A DNA stretch of 64,000 nt from Trichuris trichiura (lineage: Eukaryota; Nematoda; Enoplea; Trichinellida; Trichuridae). The stretch covers positions 372,001 to 436,000 of the forward strand of contig JBAJFE010000016.1 of NCBI GenBank assembly GCA_037903355.1. The letters run 5' to 3'. The translations under genes were made by a program, and so were the position numbers. A model generated the notes under the pieces. That model was not told where the DNA came from and ran no database searches. It worked only from the letters and a program-made list of their open reading frames with translations. Of the stretch, positions 1 through 12,900 are shown piece by piece. Within the stretch, counting starts at the first letter, position 1. The number at the start of each line of letters is the position of its first letter.

Positions 1-1169
1 GCCAAATGATTAATATCCGTCGGAAAGGTGGCTATAAGCTTTGTCGTTTGTCGTATTGTCATGGAGACCAGTTTTTTTATTGCGTAGTCAAAACTGAAGT
101 AAGTTCTCCGTATCTTCTTATTTGAATTTCTGCTTATTCATTCTGACGGGACTGTCGCTTGCTCCCACCTTATCAGTTCGTTCGTTGAAGACGTTACATG
201 AGCAGTCTTGAAAGCTCCTTTGTCTTATTTTAATTTTGTGCCACAGTCAAAACGAGTTTACCGTAATTTCAGTCGCGAAACATCCTATATTGAAGTATAT
301 TCGTTCTGACGTCATGAGAAAATTGTTGAGACAGTTTGAAACGCACTCGTTAAGGCTGAGCAATCGTTTTCCGTTTCGATGGACGCCTCGCGTTCTTTTT
401 CGCCTAATTGTATTGTCGGACAACTTCCAGATTGACCATTTCGGTTGAAAGACCCTCCGGCTATGCAGGAGGAAATAATACTATTTTTGATCGGTATTTT
501 AGGTCTGCTCGGTTGCTTGCGATCGAAATCCCAACAGCCGTTGGCTATTGGCTTTTGTTTATCTCTCTCTTAGCAATGCATTCATTGTGGTAACAGCCGC
601 TGTCATTTTTAATTTACTTTACGCTATGAGTAATGCTTAACGTAGGGATTTCGAGTCAACGTGAACATCTGTATTGAAAGGTCGACCTTATTTGTGCCAT
701 GCCGCTCTGCAAATGGTTGATGCGAATTTCCCATGTTTAACCAACCATGCGTTATATGTCTTCTGCCCGCGCGGCATCGTTGGGGAAACTTGTTTCTTCT
801 CAGAGATGATTGTTTGACAGGTTGATCCCATTAAGTTTTTCCACTTTGCCGAAAGCCCAACGCTTTGGAAGCTTTAGGCTAGAAAGTTGTTTCTGCTCTC
901 CGCGCGACTATACGTATATAAATCCAAGATGGGCAGCCTTGGAGGTGTCCGCGAATACTGTTGTTATTACGCCTTTCTCTGCTACCTTTTCAAGCTGTTT
1001 GATAATGTACAATTTTGCAGACTGCCTTTGCCGCTTAGTAGAGACGTCTTGCGCCGTACTGCCTTTTTGGGGCGAATAGATCGCCTTTTCTTGAGCCGTC
1101 TAGTCTGATGGACCGCAAGCCAGAATCGACGTGCTCCTCCGGCGCAAAGGTCACTTGTTGACATGAATC
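1..1169. other. 5' flank, no gene seen
   Basis: I see no exon with family similarity or convincing splice signals here. The short open frames overlap on both strands and look random. The segment may hold the promoter and 5' UTR of the TMEM198-like gene that starts at 1170. Confidence 0.5.
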
Positions 1170-4100
1170 ATGCAGAATCTTCCCATTTGGGTCTCATCGG
1201 TGAGCAACGGTACGAACGGTACCGACGTGACGGACAACTTGGATCGCTGCGTTAGCCAATTCACCTTCGACTATGACGTCTCCATAGCGACAGCCAGCGC
1301 GGTTGGGCTACTAGCCGGCGTTGTGTATTGCTTTTTTGGTACGACTTATTTTTTTGAAATTCAAAACTGGCGCGGGCTCATTGAACCTATAAACTTCTGA
1401 GGGAATTGTATAGATTTTAAAAAAAAAGTGGGCAAATAGGAAGACAGGCGTCACCGCGTTTATCTTCCTTTTTTGGCCACCGCGAACCAGAAGTGCCCTT
1501 GAGTGGCGCAGTGCTCTTTTTTTCACAAGGAGGGAGTCGTATTTTAACTTTAAATGTTTTCCCGTCGCAGGAGCCATTGCCCCATCTTAACGAGCTGCCA
1601 CGGTCGGTTGCTTGAAACTGCGCTGCATAGCAACCTCGGAGTAATGGCGCCGTTTGGTTTTTTCTTCATTCTTTTTTTTTGAAGATCCATTGGTATTCTT
1701 CGAAACCAGGCGGCGTATAATGGCAGCTGAATGTTTCATTTTTTCCTGTCGGCCTCGCAGCCTGACAAGTTCTTCCTTTCTCCGAGTGTTTTTCTCCTTC
1801 CGCTCGACGAATAATTTGCATATTTTTCTTCTTTTGATTCGAGTAGGCAAACTAAGTCCAAAAATAGGCATTCATCTGCAAGTTATTTTACCTCTTAGCC
1901 GGTTTAAGACCTTCTGAGTCACGGCCGGAGGTGAAAACTGGGCCCCCTTAGTTTTATGACTTTGTCGAGGCTTCTCTAAAGAAAGTTTTACAAAAAGCGT
2001 TATTGCCTTTGGCGCGTAGTCGCTTTGCGCGAGACGTGTCGTATTAGGTGTAAATTGCCACTAGACGAGTTATTGTTGACTTGAAGGGGAGGGTACATTA
2101 CCGCACCGTCGTCGCGGCCCATTTCGCCGGTCGTTTCTCTGTTTGTTCGAGCGTTCCTTTGTTGCGGTAACGCGCTTTGGCGAAAAGTGTTCTTCAAATT
2201 GTGTATTCAGTGCCATTGAGTGCCAACACGTGACTTGCCGCTCAACGGGCGGACGTTTGCTCCTGTTTCGACGTGCAAATTTGAAAATCGAATCTTGAGA
2301 AGTCGCTGCGCTCTCAGTCTTTGTTATCGTAAATGTTGAAAGCCTAATTTTTTTTCTTTGAATTATACCCTTGCGTCGTCTTTGATTGAAGTTTGCTGGC
2401 TTTTTGCCTATTGTAGATAAGCTCGTCTGTCTCAGCTTGAGCTGCTCGAAGCGACGTATCTTTTCTCAACATTCGAATAGTTGTCAGCCGTTAATTTTTG
2501 GAATGATCATCCATTTCCATTTCCCGACGTACATGTAGATTCTCGATTGCTTTAGGCGACACAGCATGACCATTTCCATCGATGCTGAGAGTAGTGGAGG
2601 GCGACGACCGCGCGAATAAATTACTTTCGTCGAAATCAGATTATTCGCTTTCTCTTGTAAATGTTGCCTGCGGCGTACACACTTATTGCTTATTGAATCA
2701 GGCAACGGCAGAACACTGTATTAATCAGCGTTGTACCAAATCAGATTTTGTTAAATCACTCGTGCGAAATCTTTATTACGAAAACGACGGTGTCTTACTT
2801 CTGCTACGTATAGGCTAAGTTTCAACTCTCACCAGTTTACATCTAAGAGATAATTCCGGTTTCTTTGGTGTATATAAAACATTTGGCGACTCGTTGTGCC
2901 TGCATTCCCTTACAGTAATTCAAAACATAATTGAAAATAGTTGTCTGAATCTATGTTCAGCCTTCGTATGTCCTAATCCGTAGAAGTCGTAAAAAGCTTT
3001 ATTCACCCAATCGATTGACAAAAAAGATTAGGGTAGTTTAATAATGGAAAGTATTGCCACACTTCATTTGGAATTCGGAAGCTGAAATGAATCGGAACGA
3101 CTTTCATTTTTTCCAATTAGTTTTCTAAGAATGTGTTAGCATCTCCACGCTAACTCTCCTCTCGTTACAACGATAGTTTGTTAGCTAAGCGGTAGCTGCT
3201 AACACAAACTATTAAATCGATGTGGATTGCCTAATCTGTTATTTTGTTATTGACTGTTATAGCACATTGGTGCTGTCCTTGAACTCCACGCTGACAAAGC
3301 CGAATGAAGTTTTTTTTATGTTGACAGGCTCTAACATCACGTGTTGATTTGTTGGCATAGTTTCCGTGCTAGTTGTACCTTTACATGACTTCTTGATTTA
3401 ACAGTTCACCGATTGGTCAAGCGAAACTGACTGAGCGATTTACTTTCTATTTCTCAGCGATGCTTAGTGATCATTCATAAAGATAACCGCCCCGCGATCC
3501 GTAGATGATGATTATTGTAATGATGAATAGCCTCGCGTCACTTTATAAACTTATTTTGCTAATCGATGATCTTTTGTTCTATAGTAGCGTCAGGCTGGAG
3601 CTTTAAAGATTAGACTAACAGCTTCAACGAACAGAAAACATATATCCCAAGCCTAAGCCTGAACCTATTAGAACAAAAGATGACAGCGCAAACAAAAGCA
3701 GTAGGCATTGGCGGCAATAAGAAATGTTCTCTAAGCCTAAGCCTATGCCTAAGCTTAGTAGAGAACAAAAGATAATAAAACCCCAAACCGCATCAGCAGA
3801 CAATGTCGAGCTGACGGGCAGATAATAATATTTTCTCCTTCAACAGCTGCGCCTATGCTAATCCTTGTAAGGAATACTGGGTGACTTTACATCTAATTGA
3901 GGCTTTTTCAGGGTACCGCCTTTTCAAAATTGTATTTTTTCTTACTGGTTTTCTTGTGGGCTCAGTGCTTGTTTATCTGATCTGCCAACGAGAAGAATTC
4001 TTGCCATCACTTGCAAGTGTGGGCATTGCAATGGCCGCCGGTCTTCTGTTCGGCATGGTCACCATATTGGTTCACTACGTTGGCTTATTTATGACAGGTT

Positions 4101-5038
4101 TCCTTACTGGCCTGTTGATCGGTGTACCATCGATGCTTCTGTGGTCCATCTTTAAACCTATTGCCAGCGTTTGGATTACTGTTGTGGTCGTGTTTTCGGA
4201 AGGTTTGATACTGGCTCTGGCCGGCCTTCGGTGGCAACGATTAATGATTATTTTGGACACAAGTTTGATCGGGGGAGCGTTGGTGACCGTCTCGGTTAAC
4301 TACTTTGTCGAAAGACTGTATCTGATCAGTCGTATGTTGAGCACAATTCATTGGAGACCGGAAACGTCGCCCAACGGTCATCGACCCGATATAGATTTGT
4401 GCTGGTACGATTGGTTGATGGTCATGCTTTGGCCAATTCTATTCATCGTCAGCTGCCTTGTGCAGATTTTGCTGACGAGCGTAAATTTTACTCACAAAGA
4501 AGGTGGGTTGGTCAGCTTTTTAAAATTTTGCATATCCGCTTGCCGTGCTTTGCTAGGCTGGTGGCATTTGCCGCCAAGAACCGTGCTGACAAAGCATTTT
4601 CCCGGCAATGGCCAAAGAAAGCAACGCCTCAAGCATCCCGGAAAAAGCGACGACAATTTCCGAAACGCTGCCATAAATAGTAACAATGCTCAGTGTCGGG
4701 CAAATGCTAGAAACAATACTAGTCAAAAGATGAACGAACCAAAGCCTTACCTTTTGCTTTACCAAGCTCGAAGAAGACACGGGGATATAATATGTCAGGT
4801 GAGAAGGAGAAGAGCATTTTTATTTAGGCGAATATTTATTCAACTTTTTCAAAAGAGCTACATGGAAAGTTTGCAACGGTTGTCGTTGCAAAAAGGCAAA
4901 ACGGATGTATGCGGAGCAGGCCGTGATGGACAGACGGGCTTGGCATTGGGAAAAATCAATGAAACGGATGCTATAGGAACCGTTAGCACCACGGTTACCA
5001 TCACGAATGGCAACGGTGGTGCGGTCAAACCTGTGTGA
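1170..5038 (+). CDS. TMEM198: TMEM198-like multi-pass membrane protein
   Basis: Two exons, 1170-1338 and 3912-5038, joined in phase 1 across a 2.6 kb intron (GTACGA donor, TTTTTCAG acceptor), giving 431 residues; human TMEM198 is about 360. The N terminus carries two NGT glycosylation sequons and then about seven hydrophobic segments. The join restores the family motif FFGYR followed by FLTGF at residues 56-70. In vertebrates TMEM198 is a membrane scaffold that promotes LRP6 phosphorylation in Wnt signalling; that role here is inferred. The C-terminal third is basic, rich in Arg and Lys, and probably cytoplasmic. The start is the first ATG in frame with the sequons; another ATG lies 8 bp upstream, out of frame. 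A polyadenylation signal AATAAA lies at 5216-5221. Confidence 0.88.
3648..3757. repeat. Interstitial TTAGGC-like repeats in intron
   Basis: Two short clusters of the hexamer GCCTAA (3648-3662 and 3732-3757) inside intron 1 of the TMEM198-like gene. TTAGGC is the nematode telomere unit, but these are only two to four degenerate units, too short for a telomere remnant. Confidence 0.5.
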
Positions 5039-6111
5039 TGTAGCAAAACGCTTTTTGCCCTCAGTGTTTCCATTTGCCGCCTCGTTTTTCCTTGCGACCA
5101 CATGTTCATTTTTCCGTCAACTGCCAGCTTTCCTAACGTTCCCAACTCTACATTGTATTACAGAGTTTCGCTTTCGTTCAATGCCAACAGAGAATATTAA
5201 AAGACAGAGAAATGCAATAAAAATTGAAATTTCTCTTTCAGCAAAAAATGGCCTAAGCCTATAGGCGTACAATTTTGACGTATTTTATATTGTTAAGTGA
5301 ATGAACAATTTTGTTCAATTAACAAAACAGAAAGCACTTAAAGAATGGATAAGGCTGAGATGAACAAATTTTCGTAGCCATAGCGACACCTTGAGCTCTA
5401 CAGTCTACACCGGACGTTTTATCGTGCCTGTATGCTAAACTCAAAGCCTGAGCACATAGACTGTTGTTGTCTAACACAGGACTGTTGCTTGAAAACGCGC
5501 TTCGAACGTTCTTGGCGCTGAAACAGAAAAACATTGTTATATGACCTTGAAAATCATTCATGCTCATACGGTAGCAGTAGTTCTTAGCGTTTGTTTACCG
5601 CGCTCTGTGTCGGTAAAAAAAGGCAAGTTCGTTTTTGACTTTTAGGTGTATGTTGTTTTCTGAAAATATTAAATCATACGTGAGCGAAATGCAAAATAGA
5701 CAAAAGTCTTTAGCTCGTTTCGTTATGCCAAAGTAAAATAGTGTGTGGTATTTCGTATGCGTGTCGTCAAGTTACAATTGAATCATGCGTCCAATGTTCG
5801 GAGTAAGAAACTGCCGTTACAGCACAGACTATTGCCCGTGTTGGCACTGTAGCGGGCGCGACTACTTTTGTTACTTAAATATCAAAAAGGATACCGTACG
5901 ATATTAACCTATCTATCCAGTATGTGTACTGTAGTTCGTAATCTTCCGACTTGCGTACGAAGTGAACTGGTCGTGTAACGCGCTTGCGGTTCTCCTAAAG
6001 TACTTTAAGGCTTGAGAAGTTTTAATCTGTGTTAGTAAGGGTGGGCTGTCTAATCCTTTTGCCTTATACTATTGTTTCAGAGTTGGTAGATTAAATCAGC
6101 TTACGACCGTT
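5039..6111. other. Intergenic, nothing recognised
   Basis: 3' UTR of the TMEM198-like gene (poly(A) signal at 5216) and then the upstream region of the XPB gene. One more short TTAGGC-like patch lies near 5250-5265. No further coding exon is supported. Confidence 0.5.
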
Positions 6112-9100
6112 ATGTCTCGTGGTGAGCTAAGGAAAAGACCGAGAAAGGGCAAATCAAAATGGGAAGAGTTCGACCCAAATTTTGGTAACAATTGGAATGA
6201 TGTCGACGAGTCCAACGACGGTGCGTCCTTTTTCGTCCATTCATTAGGTCTCGTTTATATTTTCTCTTTGCTTAAGCGCTTGCCGATGTGCCCAACGTGG
6301 CTAGTCGAAAGTTGAGTGATCAGTTGTCCAACGACGAGTTTGGCGCCAAAGATTATCGCGACGACATGCCCTTAAAGCCAGACCATGCTTGCAGACCTCT
6401 GTGGGTAGCGCCGAATGGCCATATATTTTTAGAATCCTTTTCTCCAATCTATCAGCAAGCGCACGACTTCTTGATTGCCATTGCAGAGGTGACTAACTTG
6501 GTAAAAAGGGAATTTTAATTTTTGCATTTTCCATTCCGTAGCCATTATGTCGTCCGGAGTTTATTCACGAGTACCAGCTGACTGCTTATTCTCTCTATGC
6601 AGCCGTCAGTGTGGGCCTCCAAACTAAAGGAATCATCGAATATCTGGATCGCCTTTCAAAGTCTGACCTACCTCGAGGTATTGTAGAATTTATTCAGGTA
6701 CTCATAATATTTAAAAAGTTCTCTTTTTCTTACCTTTAACTACTTTTTAGCTTTGTACGCTCAGCTATGGCAAGGTGAAACTTGTGCTTAAGGAAAATCG
6801 TTATTTCGTGGAGTCGAATCACCCGGATGTCATTCAAAAGTTGGTTAAGGACCAGGTCGTACAGGAATGTTTGCTCGAAATTGGCGGGGCAGTAGTTAAA
6901 AAGGTGGAGACTGCCGAACCAGAACAACCGAAGGATAAAACAGCTGAGGGACCAAAAGTCGAAGGGTCGCAAGAAGCCACCAAGGAGGCAAACGGTAAAA
7001 CTGAGGAGTTGAACAAGTATCTGAACATGCTGGAAAAGGAAGACGAAGAGGAAGATAAGATTAAGCTATTAGAAACGTTTGTTTTCGAAGTGAGACCGGA
7101 GACAATTGAAACTTTGCAAAAGAGATGCATTGAAATCGAGTATCCACTATTGGCCGAGTACGACTTTCGCAATGACACCCAGAATCCCAATCTTGACATC
7201 GATCTGAAGTCCAATGCTATACTCAGGTATTACAATGGGCTATTCTGTAAATATATTTTGCTTTTATGAAGGCGTACAGCTTTCGGCTAATGCTTGGAGT
7301 TGCTTTAGGCCGTATCAAGAAAAAAGTTTAAGAAAAATGTTTGGAAACAGTCGAGCTCGCTCGGGAGTAATAGTTTTGCCGTGCGGCGCGGGAAAAAGCT
7401 TAGTCGGGGTTACAGCTTGCTGTACCGTCAACAAACGTTGTCTGTGTCTTTGCAATTCTAATGTTTCCGTGCAACAGTGGGCGAATCAGTTCAAGGTAAG
7501 CCCTACGCCGCGCTGGCAGACAGAAACGTGTTTATGCTAATTTTTTTTTTATCGATTTCACTGTACAACATGTTAGGTGCTGTAGTAAGCATGGCATTGC
7601 TTAATTTTTTAACTCTTTCTTTCAGATGTGGTCAACCGCTGATTCGTCAAAAATTCTTCGCTTCACTCGCGAATCCGGTGACCGTATTCCAACTGGCAGC
7701 CGTTCGAACGCGCCATTCATTTGCATTTCGACTTACTCCATGATTGCCTATCAGGGCAGGCGGTCCTACGACGCTGACCAAATGATGCAATGGATTCAGC
7801 AGCAAGAATGGGGTTTAATTGTTCTCGACGGTACGAAGTACGGTTTTCCATTTTTTTCTGCGTTTACACGATTTTACTTTTAAAACAGAGGTGCACACAA
7901 TTCCGGCAAAGATGTTCAGACGGGTATTGACCATTGTACATTCCCATTGCAAGCTTGGGCTAACAGCAACGCTTGTTCGCGAGGATGATAAAATCACTGA
8001 TTTAAACTTTCTGATTGGGCCAAAGCTGTACGAAGCCAATTGGATGGAACTCGAACGAGACGGTTATATAGCAAGAGTGCAATGCGCTGAGGTATATCCT
8101 TATCACGCAATGACAATAGCGTATAAAGTCGTTAAATTGTTATACAGGTGTGGTGCCCAATGACGTCAGAGTTCTACTATTATTATTTGTCTGCAAAGCT
8201 GAGTCGGAAGCTTCTGTTGGCCGTTATGAATCCGAACAAGTTTCGAATATGCGAATTTCTTATAAAGTACCACGAAAGGCGCAATGACAAGGTGTGCGTA
8301 GCCTGCTGTGCATTACGTGACATTCGTAAACGATGATGATGCATTCAGATAATTGTTTTCTCTGACAATGTTTACGCTTTGAAAAAGTACGCCATTGCAA
8401 TGGAAAAGCCATTCCTATACGGCGAGACGTCTCAGAATGAGCGGATGCAAATTTTGCAGAATTTTCAGTACAACCCAAAGGTCAATGCCATCTTTGTATC
8501 CAAAGTAGCTGACACGTCGTTTGACCTTCCCGAAGCTAACGTTCTCATACAAATTTCCGCTCACGGCGGTTCGCGAAGGCAGGAAGCCCAGCGACTGGGT
8601 CGTATTTTACGAGCAAAGCGTGGCGGGAAGAACGAACAGTTTAATGCCTTTTTCTATTCGCTCGTTTCCCAAGATACCATGGAGATGAGCTATAGTCGTC
8701 GTCGGCAGCGGTTTTTGATCAATCAAGGATATAGCTACAAGGCAAATTCGCTTGTAAAGGGATAAGTAAGGTGACTCATCCATTGTATTATAGGTGATTA
8801 CAAAACTGGCTGGAATGGACAATGAAACATTGTCGCTTAGCACTAAGAAAGAGCAAATTGACTTTCTTCAGCAGGTCTTAAGCGCGTCGGATGCGGACGC
8901 GGAAGAAGAGGACGTCCGCGATGACTCAACGGAAAGTGGGTCCAAAACATCTTCTCAATCGACGGTTGCACCTATACATACGTTCTTACAATTTTTTAAA
9001 ACTGTACTTTATTTAGTTCGTGCGCAAAGATCGTTCCATGAGTTCACTGTCCGGTGCGCACAACGTCGCTTACGTTCATGCGGAGACAACCTCGAAAGCA

Positions 9101-9142
9101 ACGAAGGAGAGACATCCTCTATTCAAACGTTTTCGAAAATAA
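6112..9142 (+). CDS. ERCC3: TFIIH DNA helicase/translocase XPB (ERCC3)
   Basis: Eleven exons: 6112-6220, 6277-6488, 6542-6697, 6751-7226, 7309-7495, 7626-7830, 7889-8091, 8148-8291, 8349-8741, 8794-8964, 9017-9142. They join in frame to 793 residues (human 782). XPB is the 3'-5' ATP-dependent DNA translocase of TFIIH, used in promoter opening and nucleotide excision repair in the nucleus. Visible: the N-terminal GAKDYR and [14 protein letters not shown] block, Walker A GAGKS (about residue 345), the DEVH box split across exons 6 and 7, motif III LTATL, the RED motif region, helicase motif [14 protein letters not shown], and the conserved C terminus ending HPLFKRFRK. Introns are 51-130 bp. Intron 9 is best explained by a GC donor (AAG|GCAAAT at 8742), which keeps the conserved SYK-VITKL junction; a GT donor 12 bp further on would add four residues. 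The acidic linker at about residues 220-270 is family-typical. Confidence 0.97.
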
Positions 9143-9986
9143 CATTCGCTGCGATGTTGCTTTCGTTGCCTCGTTTATGCATATGCGGGTACCTTAGCAG
9201 GTGAGCATTACTGTTAAAGTGACTCTGTCCTCATGGTCATTGAAAACGCTGCCTTTGCTGAAACGATACGGTGAGTATTTGACCACAATGAGAGTAGTCC
9301 GCAAGATGCGTTGCTCTTTTGCATAATTACAGCGAAGTGGTGTAGTGTTATCTGTCATGTTTTTATAAAACAATTTTAATTTCCGATGCTTTTAGATTAT
9401 TTTGTAATTATATGTTTTTGATGCAAGTACCCTATTCTTACTAACCTGATTTGGCTACCGTAAGATTGCATATATTTTACAGGCTATCCTATATTTTACA
9501 GGCTTACAGGCTATCGTAGATGCATTGCTCATATATTTTACAGGCAACGTGAAATCTTTAATATCTTGCACATTTCCTAAGCATTCTATACAATGCCTAA
9601 TGACAAACGGATAAAGGATTAAGTCGATTTTTTTCACCTGTTCCCCTGCAAGCCTGCAGTGCCGACACCTATGGCACAAAGCGGGTTGTTTTCTTCTCAA
9701 CTTCACCGACTACATTTTCCTAATATTTCAGTTTAGGCTTAGGCTATGACGAAACGGAATAGCCAATAAGGATGCGACGAAAATTCGGTACCTTGGTCGC
9801 AGAACTTTGACGGCTACCGTGTTCTGCAATAGCCTAAGCCTAAGCCAAAATGTGAGGACAACACAGCCACAACCTAGCGAGTGAAGAGAGCACATTTTGC
9901 TCTCCAGATGTCGCTATTGTAGATATGCGGGGCATGCGTCTCACGAAGTCTCCGCTGCCAAGATAAGATGCACACCTTGCTGACGC
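9143..9986. other. Intergenic with small repeats
   Basis: No exon seen. Two short structures are present: a 13-bp unit (ATATTTTACAGGC) repeated about three times between 9467 and 9555, and two TTAGGC-type patches in opposite orientation at 9732-9746 and 9830-9846, forming a small inverted repeat about 85 bp apart. Confidence 0.5.
9732..9846. repeat. Short inverted repeat with TTAGGC-like ends
   Basis: TTTAGGCTTAGGCTAT at 9732 is matched by ATAGCCTAAGCCTAA near 9830, a near-perfect 15-bp inverted pair around about 85 bp of unique sequence. It could be a tiny non-autonomous element or a chance pair of telomere-like hexamers. Confidence 0.45.
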
Positions 9987-12900
9987 TGTCAGCATGAGGG
10001 AAAAGATTTGTCGATATAGTCGCCCACGCAGAACGCCTACCCAATTTTGACATCGCCTTCGCTTGTTCGCGAGGCTTAAGTTTTAGTTTTATCTGTCGAC
10101 ATCACAGAGAACAGTCGCTTTCTTGTGCTCTGGTAACCGCCGTATCCTCGTGCGTATTTCGTCTCTTGTCACCATTTCGATCCCGTTCATGACTCTAAGT
10201 ATTATTTCTCATTTTATGCAACGCCTGTAAACATATAGGAACTATTCGAATTCACAACTGACGTCTGCAGTTTACCAGTTTTACCCTTCAATAGAAAAGC
10301 CTTTGTAAGCGAAGTAGATATCAAGTTTACAAAAAAACCGCTTTGTTTTTTCTGGTTATTCGTATATCATTGCAATTACGGTAAGCTGAATGATCAAAAG
10401 GTTAACCTGGTCTAACAAGAAATAACGAAAGATACAATTCGCTTACTTGGATCTGCTGCTGTTTTAAGTTTCATCTTAACTTAGTTGAAAATCTACCTTG
10501 CTGTAAGAGAAAAAAATAAGACAGGCAAGCAACCCGTTATTTAAAAAAAGTTCATAATATTGGCAGCAGTTCCTGAAATTTCGCAGTTGCGATTTTGTAC
10601 GCGCAGTAAATAAATAGTTCGGTATTTTATGCATAATATTACACGTGAATACCATTTGTACACCCGTAGTTTGAACCGTTCATTGAATTGAGTGAAGCAG
10701 CTTATACAGTTAGCCAGAGAACGCGGTTCAAGTTGACGCGAGAGTATATCAAGTTTCCAGCTTGCATTGATAGTCAATTTCATTATTTTTTCCAGCGTCA
10801 CCAAAAGCGGCCTGCTGTGATCCACCGAACGAGTGAAACTAAGTAAGGACGGCAATTCTGACGTTATTTAATGCCAATTTGCGCAGACTTTCACAAATAA
10901 AATTTCTGTTTTTTATTTGGCGTCAGACAAGACTAGTACCTTTTATTTTGCTAGGCCCGCGTCTTCGTCTAGCTGGCGAACCTTGGTTCAATTGTGAGGC
11001 TTCAAGAGAAGCAAGTAGGTTTTCCAGATCGTCTTTCCTTTCTCGATCACGGGAGAACTGAGGAGCAGTAAGTGGTTTTGTTCGATTTGCTTTTTCTTGG
11101 TCACTTTTTGGCAGGTTAGCAGTACTAACTTCTTCTGTTACGCGGGTTTTCTTTGGCTGATTATGTGAAGTAGTACCGAGTGCCTCGGTTCTGTTCCTCT
11201 TCAGATGATGCTAGAAACATACGAAATTTATGTAGACCCGATTAGCAGACACAGTGCTAAAGTGACGTTGCAGTTTTGCCTAGACGTTGTTAGTAACAAA
11301 AAAGCTGATGCAATGAATGGTAATTTTAAAAAAGTCCATTAAAGAAGCTTAAAAACCAGTCACTACTATTGCTCAACTTACAGCGCACTGTTATTGGAAC
11401 ATTAAATTGGTTAATACAATGACATAGCGATATGCGTTTGTGGACTAAATCCTCTAAACCGACCTGGGGAAATCTTTCGCAATTTATTCTAGAATTCTTC
11501 TGATCTATCAGACGGCGCACTCTTCCATTGCAGAAAAGTGTCTTCAAGCTTCCGTAGCCTTTGCATCGCGACGTATATATATGGTCCCTCGGTAGCTGCA
11601 AATGTATTCATTTTACACGTGCTTTAGGCGACTTGCTTCACGCTTGGACTTGTATCATGTGCACACATGCAAGTGATTAATCTCCACTTTTTTATGACTT
11701 GTTAATATTAATTTCCTGCCTGTTCTTACCGTTATGGCAGATACCTTTGTCAATATATTGTAGACTGTCATTTTCATTATTAAATATTACAGGTAGTTCT
11801 GTCTGTCTGTTAATTCTTTCTTAGGCTACGTACGGTTCGCTGTTAGCTCCCTGCGTATGTGGATATTCGTCTTCCTTTAATTGAGTTCGTGAAAGGGATA
11901 TATATTTAGTCTAAAAAACCGTATGCTTACCGATCGATTTGTGGGGCAATTGCTTGCCTCAAGGGTAAACTCCACATCGTAGGCAATATCTTTTAGATTC
12001 AAACGTGCGGATGTGACATTGCTCAACCTTGCGTAGTAACCGTCCACTGTTATATTTTGGCTGTAAATGTATCTCATAATGTCAACACGAACGTCGTTTC
12101 GGTCGCCAACTTCTTTTCCATCCGGCTCCAATCTTACCTGAACGACGAATATAGTTTTTCTTTTGATGGCTGTTTTATCTGGCGGAAGGATAAAATACTT
12201 GAAATTTAATTAAACTGTGTGGTTATTTCCATTTGTTTATTTATACTATTCTCCTCTCCGCAGCAGATTTTATTGGGCAACGATGTTTACGTAGATTAAT
12301 TCCTAAGTCGCGGAACCGTCAAGCCTGTACACGCCTGCCAACAAGGCATACTGAATGACGTAGCTGAAGACGGAAAGCATTATTTCCAGCTCTTTACACA
12401 GAATGAAACCGTGTTTTCAGTTTGACTGTCACAACTTTTCGCAATCAATACTCAAATTGGCAGTTAAGGTTTCATTTCACGGCTAATAAGGCTTGCAGGC
12501 TGAAAACGTTATAATATATTCAAGAGTTTTCAGCCAAATTTTGAAAAACTAAGGAAATTATTTCCATATGCTGATGTTTAGGTCGTTCCACTGAGTTGGG
12601 CAATGATAATGGAAAAAAGCAGTATATTAATTGTCGCCTACGCAATAGGTTAGTTAGTAGGTTAGTAAAGCGCTCACATTGAAGCTTTGGAAAGTCTCAG
12701 ATTTCGAGGGAGCTGCAAAAGCGAAAATAAGCCATACTGTCATCATTTTTATTCTCTTCGTCTTGCTGCGATTTGCTTTCACCTTATAAAGGCAGCTGTT
12801 TGAGCAGGGCAGCAAACCGCACATTGTGGGGCATATTTCTTGACTTCAAATGAAGCAAACGAGACATCGCACAACATGGCGTAACAGCAGTGTACCATTG

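Noticed and set aside
9732..9846. Internal telomere or chromosome-fusion scar
   Set aside because: Only two or three hexamers per patch and in opposite orientation; a fusion scar should have long head-to-head arrays.
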